Notes: generated by a model from the sequence alone, not told the origin. A stretch of DNA of 56,597 bases from an uncultured Clostridia bacterium (GCA_947628215.1 CANQYZ010000010.1:1-56597), one strand, 5' to 3'; positions 29,921 through 39,090 are shown, counted from the first letter of the stretch. Translations and numbers: made by a program.

Positions 29921-29962
29921 AAAGAGTACCAAGCGCTTTAGAAGTTCGGTACTCTTTTTATT
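29921..29962 (+). terminator. Terminator after tRNA-Leu
   Basis: Stem AGAGTACC / GGTACTCT followed by TTTTATTTT. The CGG inside it is non-coding. Confidence 0.85.
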
Positions 29963-30006
29963 TTATATTTTAACTACTGTGTTTCCATTTTACCCTCAAT
30001 TCAAAA

Positions 30007-30034
30007 AAATAAACTTATCTCTAAAATAAGTTTA
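30007..30034 (-). terminator. Terminator of the GNAT gene
   Basis: Stem ATAAACTTAT / ATAAGTTTAT; on the minus strand it is followed by a run of Ts. Confidence 0.65.
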
Positions 30035-30040
30035 TCAAAA

Positions 30041-30652
30041 TCATTCTATATCACTTAAATCACAAATCATTTGTAAAAGATATTTTAAACCATTTTCACT
30101 TTCATATTTTTCTAATTTTCTATTATTATAACACTTAAATCCATTTGATTCATAAAATTCTCTAAGCTTTGGATTATCTTCACATTCTAGGAAAACAAAT
30201 CTACCTCCAATTAATTTCTGAACTTCTCTAACTTGTAAGCAAGCTAATCTTAGTAAGATATCACCAGAAATGTACTTATCATATCCATTAGCATAATTTT
30301 TTCCAAGTTGACCAATTAGTGGGAGATAGGTATGATACATATTACTAGCCTTATTAGTTTCTGCGAAGCGTTCAAACCTTCTTTTTGTTTTACCACCAAA
30401 AAAATCTTGTTTTACTTTTGTCATTTTATTTGCTATAGAAAAATATCCAACTATTATATGAGAATTATTAACATCAGTAGTAACAAGATACGTTTTTGAA
30501 ATACTTTGTCTAGATAAATTAATTGCTTTATTTTTTAAGAAGGATTCAACTTCAGAATTTTTAGGACATTCAAATGAATCTAATATTTGTTGTAACTTTT
30601 TATCACCTAAAGCTTTATATAAACTATCCAAATTAGTAACAGTATATTCCAC
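30041..30652 (-). CDS. GNAT-family acetyltransferase, possible toxin-like partner
   Basis: 203 aa. The GNAT core is seen in IIVGYFSIANK, LPLIGQLGKNYANGYDKYISGDILLRLACLQV and the C-terminal VFLECEDNPKLREFYESNGF. The start is GTG at 30652, directly after the stop of the upstream small gene (TAA-GTG), so translation is probably coupled. Small-gene plus GNAT pairs of this shape occur as type II toxin-antitoxin modules and in mobile DNA. The true substrate cannot be read. No in-frame CGG. Confidence 0.7.
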   Translation of the reverse strand: MEYTVTNLDSLYKALGDKKLQQILDSFECPKNSEVESFLKNKAINLSRQSISKTYLVTTDVNNSHIIVGYFSIANKMTKVKQDFFGGKTKRRFERFAETNKASNMYHTYLPLIGQLGKNYANGYDKYISGDILLRLACLQVREVQKLIGGRFVFLECEDNPKLREFYESNGFKCYNNRKLEKYESENGLKYLLQMICDLSDIE

Positions 30653-30820
30653 TTATTTTAAAAACATTCTCCTTAGTGTTTCTTTGTCATCAACTTTTTT
30701 ACTTTTTATATCAATTTTTTTCTTAGGTGCTTTTTCTGATTCTTCCATAGCTTTTAAAAAATTGTGTGCAGTTTTTCTATCTTTAATAGTAATGTCTGCA
30801 TAAAAACTACTTGTTGCCAT
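30653..30820 (-). CDS. Small basic protein paired with the GNAT gene (antitoxin-like)
   Basis: 55 aa, ATG at 30820 behind AAAGGAG. It reads MATSSFYADITIKDRKTAHN..., about a third charged, with a likely N-terminal strand and helices. Its stop touches the GTG of the GNAT gene. Size, order and tight coupling suggest an antitoxin or regulatory partner, but I do not recognise a specific DNA-binding fold, so this is inference. Confidence 0.6.
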   Translation of the reverse strand: MATSSFYADITIKDRKTAHNFLKAMEESEKAPKKKIDIKSKKVDDKETLRRMFLK

Positions 30821-30849
30821 ATTATCAGCTCCTTTCTATTAATAATAAA

Positions 30850-30879
30850 ATTATAGCATATTGTTTACATAAAAACAAT
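30850..30879 (-). promoter_or_regulatory. Promoter with operator-like inverted repeat for the GNAT pair
   Basis: On the minus strand TTGTTT (30878-30873), 17 bases, TATAAT (30855-30850). The repeat ATTGTTT-N6-AAACAAT (30860-30879) overlaps the -35 box, a good position for autoregulation. Confidence 0.6.
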
Positions 30880-31291
30880 ATAAAATAATTATACTATATA
30901 TTATAATAAATATTTTAAAATCTATTAAAAGTCAATAGGAAAATAAAAACGATAATAAAAACATAATATTAGTGAAAACTTGCTGTAATATATTATATTA
31001 TAATTTGATAAACTTATATACTTTTCAATATTGTTTTTATAAGTTGGTTTTTAGAAAAATAACCGATAAGCTATATTTTATGTTCCCTAAAAGTAAAATT
31101 CAAGATATATAATAGCACAAAATAAATAAAATTTATATACAAATAAAACTTTTTTTGCTTCTATTTTTAGAAAATTTAAAGAAACTTAAATTGAAATAAA
31201 GAATTTTTTAATAAAAAGTAATTTGCAAAAAAATAGAATATGTGTTAAATTTCATATAAATTTATTTATATAACTAAAGTAGGAGTTAAAA
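30880..31291. other. Long AT-rich intergenic region
   Basis: About 410 bases between divergent units without a recognisable gene. The only suggestive element is TTGCAA (31223-31228), 17 bases, TAAATT (31246-31251), a possible promoter of the HD gene. I see no RNA gene, repeat array or conserved motif. Confidence 0.4.
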
Positions 31292-31858
31292 ATGTATGAC
31301 ATTGTAAAAAATATATATGAAGAAGTAAAAAGAAGATGTATGCTACCATCAAATGTTTACGGAATAGGTGCATGGGATCATCATATAGAACTTGTATATA
31401 AAATTGCTAACAATATTTATGAAGAATATGGAGCAAATCAAAAAATTGTTGCACTAGCTTCTTTATTACATGACATTGCATCTGTTACAGATAAATCATA
31501 TACAGAAGAACATCATATAATAGGAGCTAAAATCGCAGAAGAATTATTAAAAAAATATAATTTATCTCAAGAAGAAATAGACTTAATAAAAAAGTGCATT
31601 TTAAATCATAGAGGAAGTAGAGTAGCTAAAAAAACTACACCAGAAGAAATATGTGTTGCTGATGCTGATGCAATGGCTCATTTTTACAGTGTACCATCAT
31701 TACTTAGAATGGTATATGTAGAGAAAAATATGTCTATAGATGATGGAGCAAGTTTTGTATATAATAAATTAGAAAGAAGTTATAATAAATTATCTAGTAA
31801 AGGTAAAGAGATAATTAAACCTCATTATGAGGCAGCAAAAATATTATTAAAAAAATAG
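31292..31858 (+). CDS. HD-domain hydrolase
   Basis: 188 aa HD-superfamily phosphohydrolase: WDHHIELVYKIA gives the first His, LASLLHDIASVTD the HD pair, and CVADADAMAHF the distal Asp. Such proteins cleave phosphoesters of nucleotides or small metabolites; the substrate is not evident. ATG behind AGGAGTT. Closed by a hairpin at 31852-31893. A TAC|GGA junction near the start holds an out-of-frame CGG that is read normally. Confidence 0.8.
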   Translation: MYDIVKNIYEEVKRRCMLPSNVYGIGAWDHHIELVYKIANNIYEEYGANQKIVALASLLHDIASVTDKSYTEEHHIIGAKIAEELLKKYNLSQEEIDLIKKCILNHRGSRVAKKTTPEEICVADADAMAHFYSVPSLLRMVYVEKNMSIDDGASFVYNKLERSYNKLSSKGKEIIKPHYEAAKILLKK

Positions 31859-31893
31859 CTTAGGACTTATTTAGAAGTTTTAAGCTATTTTTA
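31852..31893 (+). terminator. Terminator after HD hydrolase
   Basis: Stem AAATAGCTTA / TAAGCTATTT followed by Ts; it overlaps the gene's last codons. Confidence 0.7.
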
Positions 31894-32003
31894 TTTAAAA
31901 TAAATTTATAAAGTATATTGCTTTTTAAATAATGTCTAGTATATATTATTTATGTAATACAAATAAACGGAAAATTTACTTAAAAAGAATAGGAGAGATT
32001 TCC

Positions 32004-33824
32004 TTGAATATAGTAATTTCACTTATAAAAATGATAGGTGGACTTGTACTTTTAATATATGGAATGAATATTTTAAGTACAAATTTAAAAAAGATTGCTG
32101 GTGATAAATTAAAAGCAATCTTAAAAAAAGCAACTGATAATGTTTTTAAAGGAATATTAACTGGAATTATAATTACAGTATCTGTTCAAAGCTCAGCAGT
32201 TGTCACTGTTATGGTAGTAGGATTTGTTAATGCAGAAATCTTAAGACTTAAAAATGCTATACCAATTATTATGGGAGCAAATATAGGAACTACAATTACA
32301 GCTCAAATATTAAGACTTGCAAGTTTAGAAGAGAGTAGTTTCCTTGCAATATTGCATCCAACGGTACTTGCACCAATTTTCATTATAATTGGATTTATTC
32401 TTCTAGAAATGAAGAAAAAGCAAAAAATGAAAGATATAGGCCAGCTATTAATTGGAATAGGTTTATTATTTACAGGACTTATGACAATGGTAAATATGGC
32501 AAGTTCATTTAGTACTCTTCCAATTTTAGGAGACGTCTTATCAAAATTATCAAATCCAATTTTAGGAGTTTTAGCAGGAGCAATAGTAACTGCAATAGTA
32601 CAAAGCTCTGCTGCAACAGTTGGAATACTTCAGGCAATATCTAAAACTGGAATTATAACATATGCAAGTACTATTCCAATAATTTTAGGTCAAAATATAG
32701 GAACTTGTTTTACTTCTATTTTGTCTAGTATTGGAGCTTCTAAAAATGCTAAAAGAGTAGCTACTGTGCATCTATTATTTAATTTAATTGGAACATTTAT
32801 ATTTTTAATTGCTATATATGCATATCAATCTATAGTTGGATTTAGTTTTTGGAATAGTCCAATTGATATGGGAGGTATTGCAAATTTCCACCTTTTATTT
32901 AATGTTGTATGTACTATAATACTTATTCCATGTATTTCACTTTTAGAAAAACTTGCAAATATAATTGTAAGAGATAATGCAGGAATAAATGATGAAGAAA
33001 ACGATGATAGTAAATATTTAAATTCTTTAAATTTATTAGATGAAAGAATTGCAAAAATTCCAAGTGTTGCAATTTCAAATGTCTTAAATACAGTTTCTGA
33101 AATGGCAAAATTAAATGAAAAGAATTTTAGAAAAACAAAAGAATTATTATACGATTATTCTGTAGAAAAATTAGAAAGAATTGCTAATAGAGAAGATTTA
33201 ATTGATAAAATGGATGTAAAGATTGCAGGATATTTAGTAAGAATAGGAAATCTAGAACTTTCAAAACAGGAAAATAAAACGATTACTTCTTTACTTAAAA
33301 TAGAATCTGAATTTGAAAAAATAGGAGATTATACATTTAAACTTTCTAAGAATATAGAAAACATATATGAAAAAGATTTAACATTTTCTGATACTGCAAG
33401 AAAAGAACTAGATTTAATTTACATTATCTCAGAAGACATTTTACTTAAAACTATAGATATAATGAAAAAAGAAAATAAAACATCAATTGTTGAAATACAA
33501 GCTCTAAAAGAATTACTTGAACTCTATAGAGAAAAATTTAAGAAACAGCATATAGAAAGATTAAAAGAAGGAAAATGCACTGTAGATAATGGAATTACAT
33601 TTATTGAAATGTTAAATTCTTTTGAAAGAATTGCAGGACATTGCTTAAACGTTGCAGCTGAAGTTGTAAATTATAAGACAGATGAAGAATATATTTCAAA
33701 ACATGAGTATTTAAATGAATTTTATACTAAAGAAAATAGTAATATAAAAGAACTTTTAAGTAGTCTTGCAAGAAAATATGAAATTATATTTGAAGATAAC
33801 CAAAATAAAGATTTTGTATCTTAA
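32004..33824 (+). CDS. Na/Pi cotransporter family protein with PhoU-like C-terminus
   Basis: Type II Na+/phosphate cotransporter. The start is taken as TTG 32004, with AGGAGAG just upstream. The longer frame from ATG 31932 lacks a good ribosome-binding site and would contain an in-frame CGG at 31968 that, shifted, would leave the frame. Two repeats with the QSSAVVTVMVVGF and QSSAATVGIL signature and GANIGTT / GQNIGTCFTS are the transport core. The last ~190 residues form helical PhoU-like bundles (EFEKIGDYTFKLSKNI, FERIAGHCLNVA). About 606 aa. Confidence 0.9.
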   Translation: MNIVISLIKMIGGLVLLIYGMNILSTNLKKIAGDKLKAILKKATDNVFKGILTGIIITVSVQSSAVVTVMVVGFVNAEILRLKNAIPIIMGANIGTTITAQILRLASLEESSFLAILHPTVLAPIFIIIGFILLEMKKKQKMKDIGQLLIGIGLLFTGLMTMVNMASSFSTLPILGDVLSKLSNPILGVLAGAIVTAIVQSSAATVGILQAISKTGIITYASTIPIILGQNIGTCFTSILSSIGASKNAKRVATVHLLFNLIGTFIFLIAIYAYQSIVGFSFWNSPIDMGGIANFHLLFNVVCTIILIPCISLLEKLANIIVRDNAGINDEENDDSKYLNSLNLLDERIAKIPSVAISNVLNTVSEMAKLNEKNFRKTKELLYDYSVEKLERIANREDLIDKMDVKIAGYLVRIGNLELSKQENKTITSLLKIESEFEKIGDYTFKLSKNIENIYEKDLTFSDTARKELDLIYIISEDILLKTIDIMKKENKTSIVEIQALKELLELYREKFKKQHIERLKEGKCTVDNGITFIEMLNSFERIAGHCLNVAAEVVNYKTDEEYISKHEYLNEFYTKENSNIKELLSSLARKYEIIFEDNQNKDFVS

Positions 33825-33844
33825 GTAAAAAATATAAAAAAGTG

Positions 33845-33873
33845 TTGATTTTTCTAAACTAAAGTTGTAAAAT
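33845..33873 (+). promoter_or_regulatory. Promoter of the CDF transporter leader
   Basis: TTGATT (33845-33850), 17 bases, TAAAAT (33868-33873), the same boxes and spacing as the rpsO promoter. Confidence 0.55.
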
Positions 33874-33879
33874 ATAAAT

Positions 33880-34037
33880 TACGTTTTGTAAAAAAATAAA
33901 ACGTATTTTAAAGAAAAATCATATAATAAATTAAGGAAAATCAAGCTACTTTAAAAAAGTAGCCCGGCTATATAGCAGTAGAAATATCTATGGGATTTTA
34001 AAAAAGTTCCATAGATATTTCTTTTGCATTTTTTTGA
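33880..34037 (+). promoter_or_regulatory. Structured leader with terminator before the CDF transporter
   Basis: About 170 bases of untranslated leader. It holds three hairpins: TACGTTTT / AAAACGTA (33880-33905), GCTACT / AGTAGC (33945-33963) followed by CCGGCTATATAGCAGTAG, and a strong 12-bp stem AAATATCTATGG / CCATAGATATTT (33982-34020) followed by Ts. The last one is a terminator just before the gene, so the leader may act as a riboswitch or attenuator. It does not obviously match the Mn (yybP-ykoY) or NiCo riboswitch patterns I know. Confidence 0.55.
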
Positions 34038-34050
34038 GGAGTGAAAAATA

Positions 34051-34944
34051 ATGACTAAAGAAAATGAAAAATTAGCAATGAAAGTTTCTATTTTAAGTAT
34101 AATATTAAATGTACTTTTATCAATAATAAAGTTTATTGGAGGATTATTTTTAAAGTCAGGAGCATTAGTGTCTGACGCTATTCATTCTGCATCTGATGTT
34201 ATTAGTACTTTTATTGTAATGTTTGGAATGAAGATTTCAAATAAAAAAGCAGATAAAAATCATCCATATGGACATGAGAGAATAGAATGTATTGCAGCAC
34301 TTATTCTTTCAATGATCTTAATATTTGTAGGATTAGAAATTGGAATACAAGGAATTAAAAATATATTTATAAGTAAAGAAATTGTAGTACCAGGAAAATT
34401 TGCTTTAGTTATAGCACTTATTTCTATTATTATGAAAGAAGTAATGTTTTGGTATACAAATATAGTAGGAAAGAAAATTAAGTCAACAGCTTTAATAGCA
34501 GATGCTTGGCATCATAGATCTGATAGCTTATCTTCTATTGGAAGTTTTTTTGGTATACTTGGAGCTAATCTTGGACTTAAATTTGCAGATCCACTAGCAT
34601 CAGTTGTAATTTGTATATTTATTCTAAAAGCAGGCTATGATATTTTAATGGATGCATCAAGAAAATTAACAGATGAATCATGTGATGATGATACAATAAA
34701 CAAAATAATTGATATTGCAAAAAATCAAGAAGGTGTTTTAAGTATAGATAAACTTCAAACTAGACTTTTTTCATCTAAGATTTATATTGACTTAGAAATA
34801 GGAGCAGACAGTAAAAAGACACTTGAAGAGACTCATAAGATTGCTGAAAAAGTACATGAAGAAATTGAAAATCAAATTGATATGGTAAAGCATTGTATGG
34901 TACATGTAAATCCATATGAAGAAAAGATAGAATCTAATAATTAA
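34051..34944 (+). CDS. Cation diffusion facilitator (metal efflux transporter)
   Basis: 297 aa CDF-family exporter of divalent metals (Zn, Mn, Fe or Co/Ni). Six membrane helices are visible with the metal-site residues SDAIHSASDVIS (D/H) and ADAWHHRSDSLSS (HHxSD) in helices 2 and 5, HPYGHERIE in the loop, and a cytoplasmic C-terminal domain (VEKV-like EKVHEEIENQIDMVKHCMVHVNP). ATG behind TGAGGAG. The leader with an internal terminator suggests metal-dependent control. Which metal is not decidable from motifs alone. Confidence 0.92.
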   Translation: MTKENEKLAMKVSILSIILNVLLSIIKFIGGLFLKSGALVSDAIHSASDVISTFIVMFGMKISNKKADKNHPYGHERIECIAALILSMILIFVGLEIGIQGIKNIFISKEIVVPGKFALVIALISIIMKEVMFWYTNIVGKKIKSTALIADAWHHRSDSLSSIGSFFGILGANLGLKFADPLASVVICIFILKAGYDILMDASRKLTDESCDDDTINKIIDIAKNQEGVLSIDKLQTRLFSSKIYIDLEIGADSKKTLEETHKIAEKVHEEIENQIDMVKHCMVHVNPYEEKIESNN

Positions 34945-34998
34945 TAATTTATAAAAATTTTAAAATTTTAAAATTTAAAAATTGAAAAATAGAAAAGT

Positions 34999-35038
34999 AA
35001 ATAAACAGAAAAGAAAAAAATTCTGTTTATTTTTTTTG
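34999..35038 (+). terminator. Terminator after CDF transporter
   Basis: Stem AAATAAACAGA / TCTGTTTATTT followed by a T run. Confidence 0.85.
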
Positions 35039-35081
35039 AAAAAGAGAATAATAAATATATAAAAATAAAAGGAGGATTATT

Positions 35082-35246
35082 ATGGAAAAAAGTAAACAAA
35101 CAATAAATTGTACAGTATGTAGCTGCAAATATCAAACAGAGGATAATAAATGTGATTTAAGTTCTATTACAGTAAAACCTTATCCTGAATGTGATTCTGG
35201 AAAGAAAGATGAGACTTTATGTGGAAATTACAAATGTTGTAACTAA
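35082..35246 (+). CDS. DUF1540 small Cys-rich protein
   Basis: 54 aa, ATG behind AAAGGAGG. It begins MEKSKQTINCTVCSCKYQTE and contains seven or more Cys spaced as in DUF1540 (CTVCSC, CDL, CD, LCGNYKCC), likely metal-binding. Such proteins are common in spore-formers; the exact job is unknown. Followed by a hairpin terminator. Confidence 0.8.
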   Translation: MEKSKQTINCTVCSCKYQTEDNKCDLSSITVKPYPECDSGKKDETLCGNYKCCN

Positions 35247-35251
35247 TATTA

Positions 35252-35275
35252 AAAGGACGATAAAAAATCGTCCTT
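35252..35275 (+). terminator. Terminator after DUF1540 gene
   Basis: Stem AAGGACGAT / ATCGTCCTT, then A/T-rich sequence. It also lies at the 3' end of the convergent small gene. Confidence 0.75.
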
Positions 35276-35280
35276 AAAAT

Positions 35281-35433
35281 TTATTTTCTTTTTCTTTTTA
35301 TTTCATTAATATTTTCTACACGTCTATCCTTAGTAACTCTTCTGTCATTAGATACTGAAGAATTCTTTTTTCTTCTATCTTTATTTTTTCTTCTTTCATC
35401 AAAAAGATTGCCATCTCTATCCATTACTATCAT
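35281..35433 (-). CDS. Small Arg/Lys-rich hypothetical protein
   Basis: 50 aa. ATG at 35433 with GAGGTGA 7 bases upstream. It reads MIVMDRDGNLFDERRKNKDRRKK..., extremely basic, with repeated DRR motifs (DERR, DRRK, NDRR, KDRR). Placement and a good ribosome-binding site support a real gene; the basic composition suggests nucleic-acid or ribosome contact, but I recognise no family. Confidence 0.55.
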   Translation of the reverse strand: MIVMDRDGNLFDERRKNKDRRKKNSSVSNDRRVTKDRRVENINEIKRKRK

Positions 35434-35563
35434 CAGTAAATCACCTCTCATTTGTGAATTTTAATAAATTCAGTATAGCATATTATTTTTTTATTTGCAA
35501 CTTGACATGAAAAAAAGTATTAAATAAAATATAAAAAAATAGTAAATTAAAGGAGGTTTTTTT

Positions 35564-36493
35564 ATGCCACTTGTAACGACTAAAGAAATGTTTGAAAAAT
35601 CAATGAAAGAGCATTTTGCAATAGGTGCTTTTAATATTAATAATATGGAATTTATACAAGCTATAACTGAAGCTGCTGATGAAGCAAAGTCTCCAGTTAT
35701 ACTTCAAGTATCTTCAAGTGCAATAAAATATGCACAAATAAAATATTTAAAGAAAATGGTAGAGGCTGCTGTTGAATCTACAAATATACCAATAGCTCTT
35801 CACTTAGATCATGGACCAGATTTTGAAACTTGTAAAATGTGTATTGATAATGGTTTTACATCAGTTATGATAGATGGTTCAAAATATGATTTTGAAGAAA
35901 ATGTTGCTCTTACAAAACAAGTAGTAGATTATGCTCATTCTAAAGGAGTTGTAGTTGAAGCCGAACTTGGAAAACTTGCAGGAGTTGAAGATGATGTAAA
36001 TGTAAAAGATGATGATGCAAGATATACAGATCCAGATCAAGCAAAAGAATTTGTAGAAAGAACAGGATGTGATTCTTTAGCAATAGCTATTGGAACAAGT
36101 CATGGCGCTTATAAATTTAAAGGAGAAGCAAAATTAAGATTTGATATTTTAAAAAGAGTTAAGGAAAAACTTCCAAATACTCCTATAGTACTTCACGGTG
36201 CATCTTCTGTTATTCCAGCACTTGTTGATATGTGCAATAATAATGGAGGAAATATCCCAGGAGCTAAAGGATGTCCAAATGAAATGCTTAAAAAAGCAGG
36301 AGAAGAAGGAGTATCTAAGATTAATGTTGATACAGACTTAAGACTTGCAATGACAGCTCAAATAAGAAGAGTATTTAATGAAGATCCATCTATATTTGAT
36401 CCTAGAAAATATTTAGGACCTGCTAGAGATGAAATAAAAGCAACTGTTAAGGATAAGATAGAAAACGTATTTTGTTCAGCAAATAAGGCATAG
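35564..36493 (+). CDS. fba: Class II fructose-bisphosphate aldolase
   Basis: Zn-dependent aldolase of glycolysis. ATG behind AAAGGAGG, an excellent site. Class II signatures are ALHLDHGPDFE (zinc His), VVEAELGKLAGVEDD, AIGTSHGAYKFKG (zinc His), VLHGASSV (zinc His) and ISKINVDTDLRLA. 309 aa, normal. It complements pfkA at 26.8 kb. No in-frame CGG. Confidence 0.96.
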   Translation: MPLVTTKEMFEKSMKEHFAIGAFNINNMEFIQAITEAADEAKSPVILQVSSSAIKYAQIKYLKKMVEAAVESTNIPIALHLDHGPDFETCKMCIDNGFTSVMIDGSKYDFEENVALTKQVVDYAHSKGVVVEAELGKLAGVEDDVNVKDDDARYTDPDQAKEFVERTGCDSLAIAIGTSHGAYKFKGEAKLRFDILKRVKEKLPNTPIVLHGASSVIPALVDMCNNNGGNIPGAKGCPNEMLKKAGEEGVSKINVDTDLRLAMTAQIRRVFNEDPSIFDPRKYLGPARDEIKATVKDKIENVFCSANKA

Positions 36494-36511
36494 AGTTTAA
36501 GGGAGATACGA

Positions 36512-38579
36512 ATGAAAAGAGTTTTATTTAATTTAGAATTAATTGATAGATATTATTGTTTTTATCTAGATACTGATGAAAATAAAATTAAGGCATTTTC
36601 TTATAAAAGAAATGCCTCTTCGTATTTCGTAAATAAAACAAGTGAAATTGATTTTTTAAATAGAATAATATGTAAGCTAAATAATAGATATATAAAAGTA
36701 TTTAAAGTCTTTTACAATAATGAATACTATACAAGATATGTAAATAGATTCAGCAAGCTAAGCTATTTTACAAGAGAAGATGGAGAAAAAGAGACAGTAT
36801 GTAAATATGAAGATTTTTCTACTCTTTATGATAGATTTAATATCCCGCTTCCAATGTATGCTTTTAAAAAGAAAAATCTAAATAAAAATAGAAATAGATT
36901 TGATTATGAAAGTGATTTTGATAGCTTTTATGATTTAAAATTTCAAAATGATTTTGAAAATACAAACTTTGGAAACGGTAGCCCTTATTCATACAATCCA
37001 CCTCAAAATAGAAAAAAGGGAAATGCTCTTCCTAAAATACTAATAGCAGTTGCCGGATCTATTGGAATAATTACTTTATCAGGTTTTGGAATTTACTTTT
37101 TACATAATAATGATATTCCATTTTTATCAAAAGAAGAGCAAGCTATAGAAGAAACTTTTAAAAGAGAAGATGAAAGTACTAAATCTCCTAAAAAAATTAA
37201 AGAAACAAAAGTAGATGCGTCTACTGGAACTTTAGAGACTGATTTTGGCATAGTTGATATAGTACCAGACGATGAAGAAGAAAAAGCATTAAAAGAAAAA
37301 TACAGCTATGTTGAAGAGCAACTTAAAGATGCAGGATTAAAGGAATGGGAAATTTCATCAGAACTTGATAAGTTATCTATTTTTCAAGGAGATAACCAAA
37401 ATATATCTTTTTATTATGATGCAGATAAAGATGAAGTAATATATGTATATGAAAATTTAGAAAGAGAAAATAGCGATAACGATAAAGAGAATGCTGAGAA
37501 TGTAAAAGTTCCAAAAAGCGTAGAAAATATATTAAATGCTATAACTACTAATCAAAATCTTTCAGATGATGAAAAAAGATGTATTATTGAATTTTACTTA
37601 GATACTTGGATAAGAGATTCAGAGTTTATTGAAATGAATCAAGACGAGATAGCAGAAAAGTATCATAAATTAAAAATAAACTACGAGAAAAAAGAAGATG
37701 GCTCAGATTTAGAAAGTAGAGAAGATTATCCATATAAAAAGATTGATGGATATTATCAATATTCTAAAGGGTATATTGAAGAAGAAAGAAGAGTTCGGAA
37801 TATTAGATAGTGTAATTACAATTTATAATGGATCAAGTTTAGAAGAATCTTTATCTAATGATAATCAAGTACTTCCACATGAGATAAGACATGTTTCAGG
37901 AATATTTGGAGGAAATACTAGCCTTCTTAATGAAGGATATTGTGCTTTAACACAAGAAAATAGTGGAAGAGGACATTATGATAATGAGCAACTTATGGCA
38001 GCTTTATTTATTGAAACTTTTGGAATAGATACAATGAAAGAAGCTTATTATACTTCAGATATTGAAAATGTACTTTCAAATAAAGTAATAGAAGCTTCAG
38101 GAAGAGATGATAATACTATCCAAGATATTTATAGTTTATTAGAAGATACTCAAAGAGTATTATATAGAATGGGAGAACTTGGAGATGATTTTAGAAAAGA
38201 TCAAGATCTTATGAATCAATATGAAAACTTATATCTAAAATTATCTAAGTATTATGAAATAATAAATGGTAAACAGATGGATACAAATTCCATAGCCAAT
38301 CTAATTAAAGATTATAGTTTAGGATTAAATACCTCAGCTCTTTTAAATGATGGAGAAATAATAAGTCATTTAAAATATTTAAGAAATGGTGATTTAAAAA
38401 TAGAAATTGCATCAAAACATGATGGAGATAATATTGAATATAATTCTGAATATGGTATGACTCAGATACCAGAACCTAGATATTATAGAAATGTTGAAGT
38501 TATAAATAATGATAAATATAGTTCTTTAAAAAGACTTTGTAAAATTGAAGATAGCAGTATAGATTATTTATCAAGATAA
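36512..38579 (+). CDS. Membrane protein with HEXXH putative metalloprotease domain, one CGG +1 site
   Basis: 688 aa after correction. An N-terminal cytoplasmic region (~170 aa, many aromatic residues) and one membrane helix (ILIAVAGSIGIITLSGFGIYFL minus flanks) precede an acidic extracellular part. CGG at 37796 must be shifted +1, giving RRVGILDSVITIYNG. The shifted part contains LPHEIRHVSG, an HEXXH zinc motif (His456, Glu457, His460), and NEGYCAL with a possible third ligand Glu474. Without the shift the motif is absent. Family not recognised; protease activity is inference. Confidence 0.72.
37796..37799 (+). other. CGG +1 recoding site in HEXXH membrane protein (Gly429)
   Basis: GTT-CGG-A. 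The shift gives R-R-V-G-I-L-D-S and leads to the HEIRH motif. Frame 0 stops at 37808-37810. Confidence 0.85.
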
Positions 38580-38603
38580 TTTAAAAACTTAAAGTATAAT
38601 ATA

Positions 38604-38648
38604 AAAAAATAATATATAAATGCTTAAAAATTTATATATTATTTTTTT
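38604..38648. terminator. Bidirectional AT-rich terminator between the HEXXH gene and smpB
   Basis: Stem AAAAAATAATATATAAAT / ATTTATATATTATTTTTT; it overlaps the last codons of smpB. Confidence 0.75.
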
Positions 38649-39090
38649 CTTTTAAAGCTCTATTTATTTTTCTTTCTGCATCTCTTTTTGCAAGATCTTC
38701 TCTTTTATCAAAAAGTTTTTTTCCTCTTCCGATACCTAGCTCAACTTTAACATAACTTCCTTTAAAGTATAAAGTAATTGGAATTATTGACATTCCATCT
38801 TGTTTTATTAAATTAAATAATTTATTTATTTCTCTTTTATTTAAAAGAAGCTTTCTTGTTCTTAATGGATCTTTATTATTAATATTTCCAAATTCATAAG
38901 GACTAATATTTACTCCGTATATGTAAGCTTCGCCATTTTTTATATTTACATAGCTATCTTTTAAATTAACTTTTCCAAGTCTTATTGATTTTATTTCTGT
39001 TCCAGTAAGTACGATTCCGGCTTCTAATGTATCTTTTATATCATAATTATGTCTTGCTACTGGATTTTTAGAAATCACTTTTTTTTCCAT
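38632..39090 (-). CDS. smpB: SsrA-binding protein SmpB
   Basis: Partner of tmRNA in rescuing stalled ribosomes. Start ATG 39090 has GAGG 10 bases upstream. Family features: [38 protein letters not shown], and the C-terminal [21 protein letters not shown]. 152 aa, normal. Three CGG strings lie in C|GGA register (ATC|GGA, GCC|GGA, TAC|GGA) and are read normally. Its rescue function is of interest in a genome with many hard-to-read codons. Confidence 0.96.
   Translation of the reverse strand: MEKKVISKNPVARHNYDIKDTLEAGIVLTGTEIKSIRLGKVNLKDSYVNIKNGEAYIYGVNISPYEFGNINNKDPLRTRKLLLNKREINKLFNLIKQDGMSIIPITLYFKGSYVKVELGIGRGKKLFDKREDLAKRDAERKINRALKEKNNI

Noticed and set aside
31932..32003. N-terminal extension of the Na/Pi transporter
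   Set aside because: It lacks a good ribosome-binding site and contains an in-frame CGG; TTG 32004 has AGGAGAG nearby.
33945..33980. A known riboswitch class for the CDF leader
   Set aside because: I could not match conserved cores of Mn, NiCo, fluoride or preQ1 classes, so no class is named.
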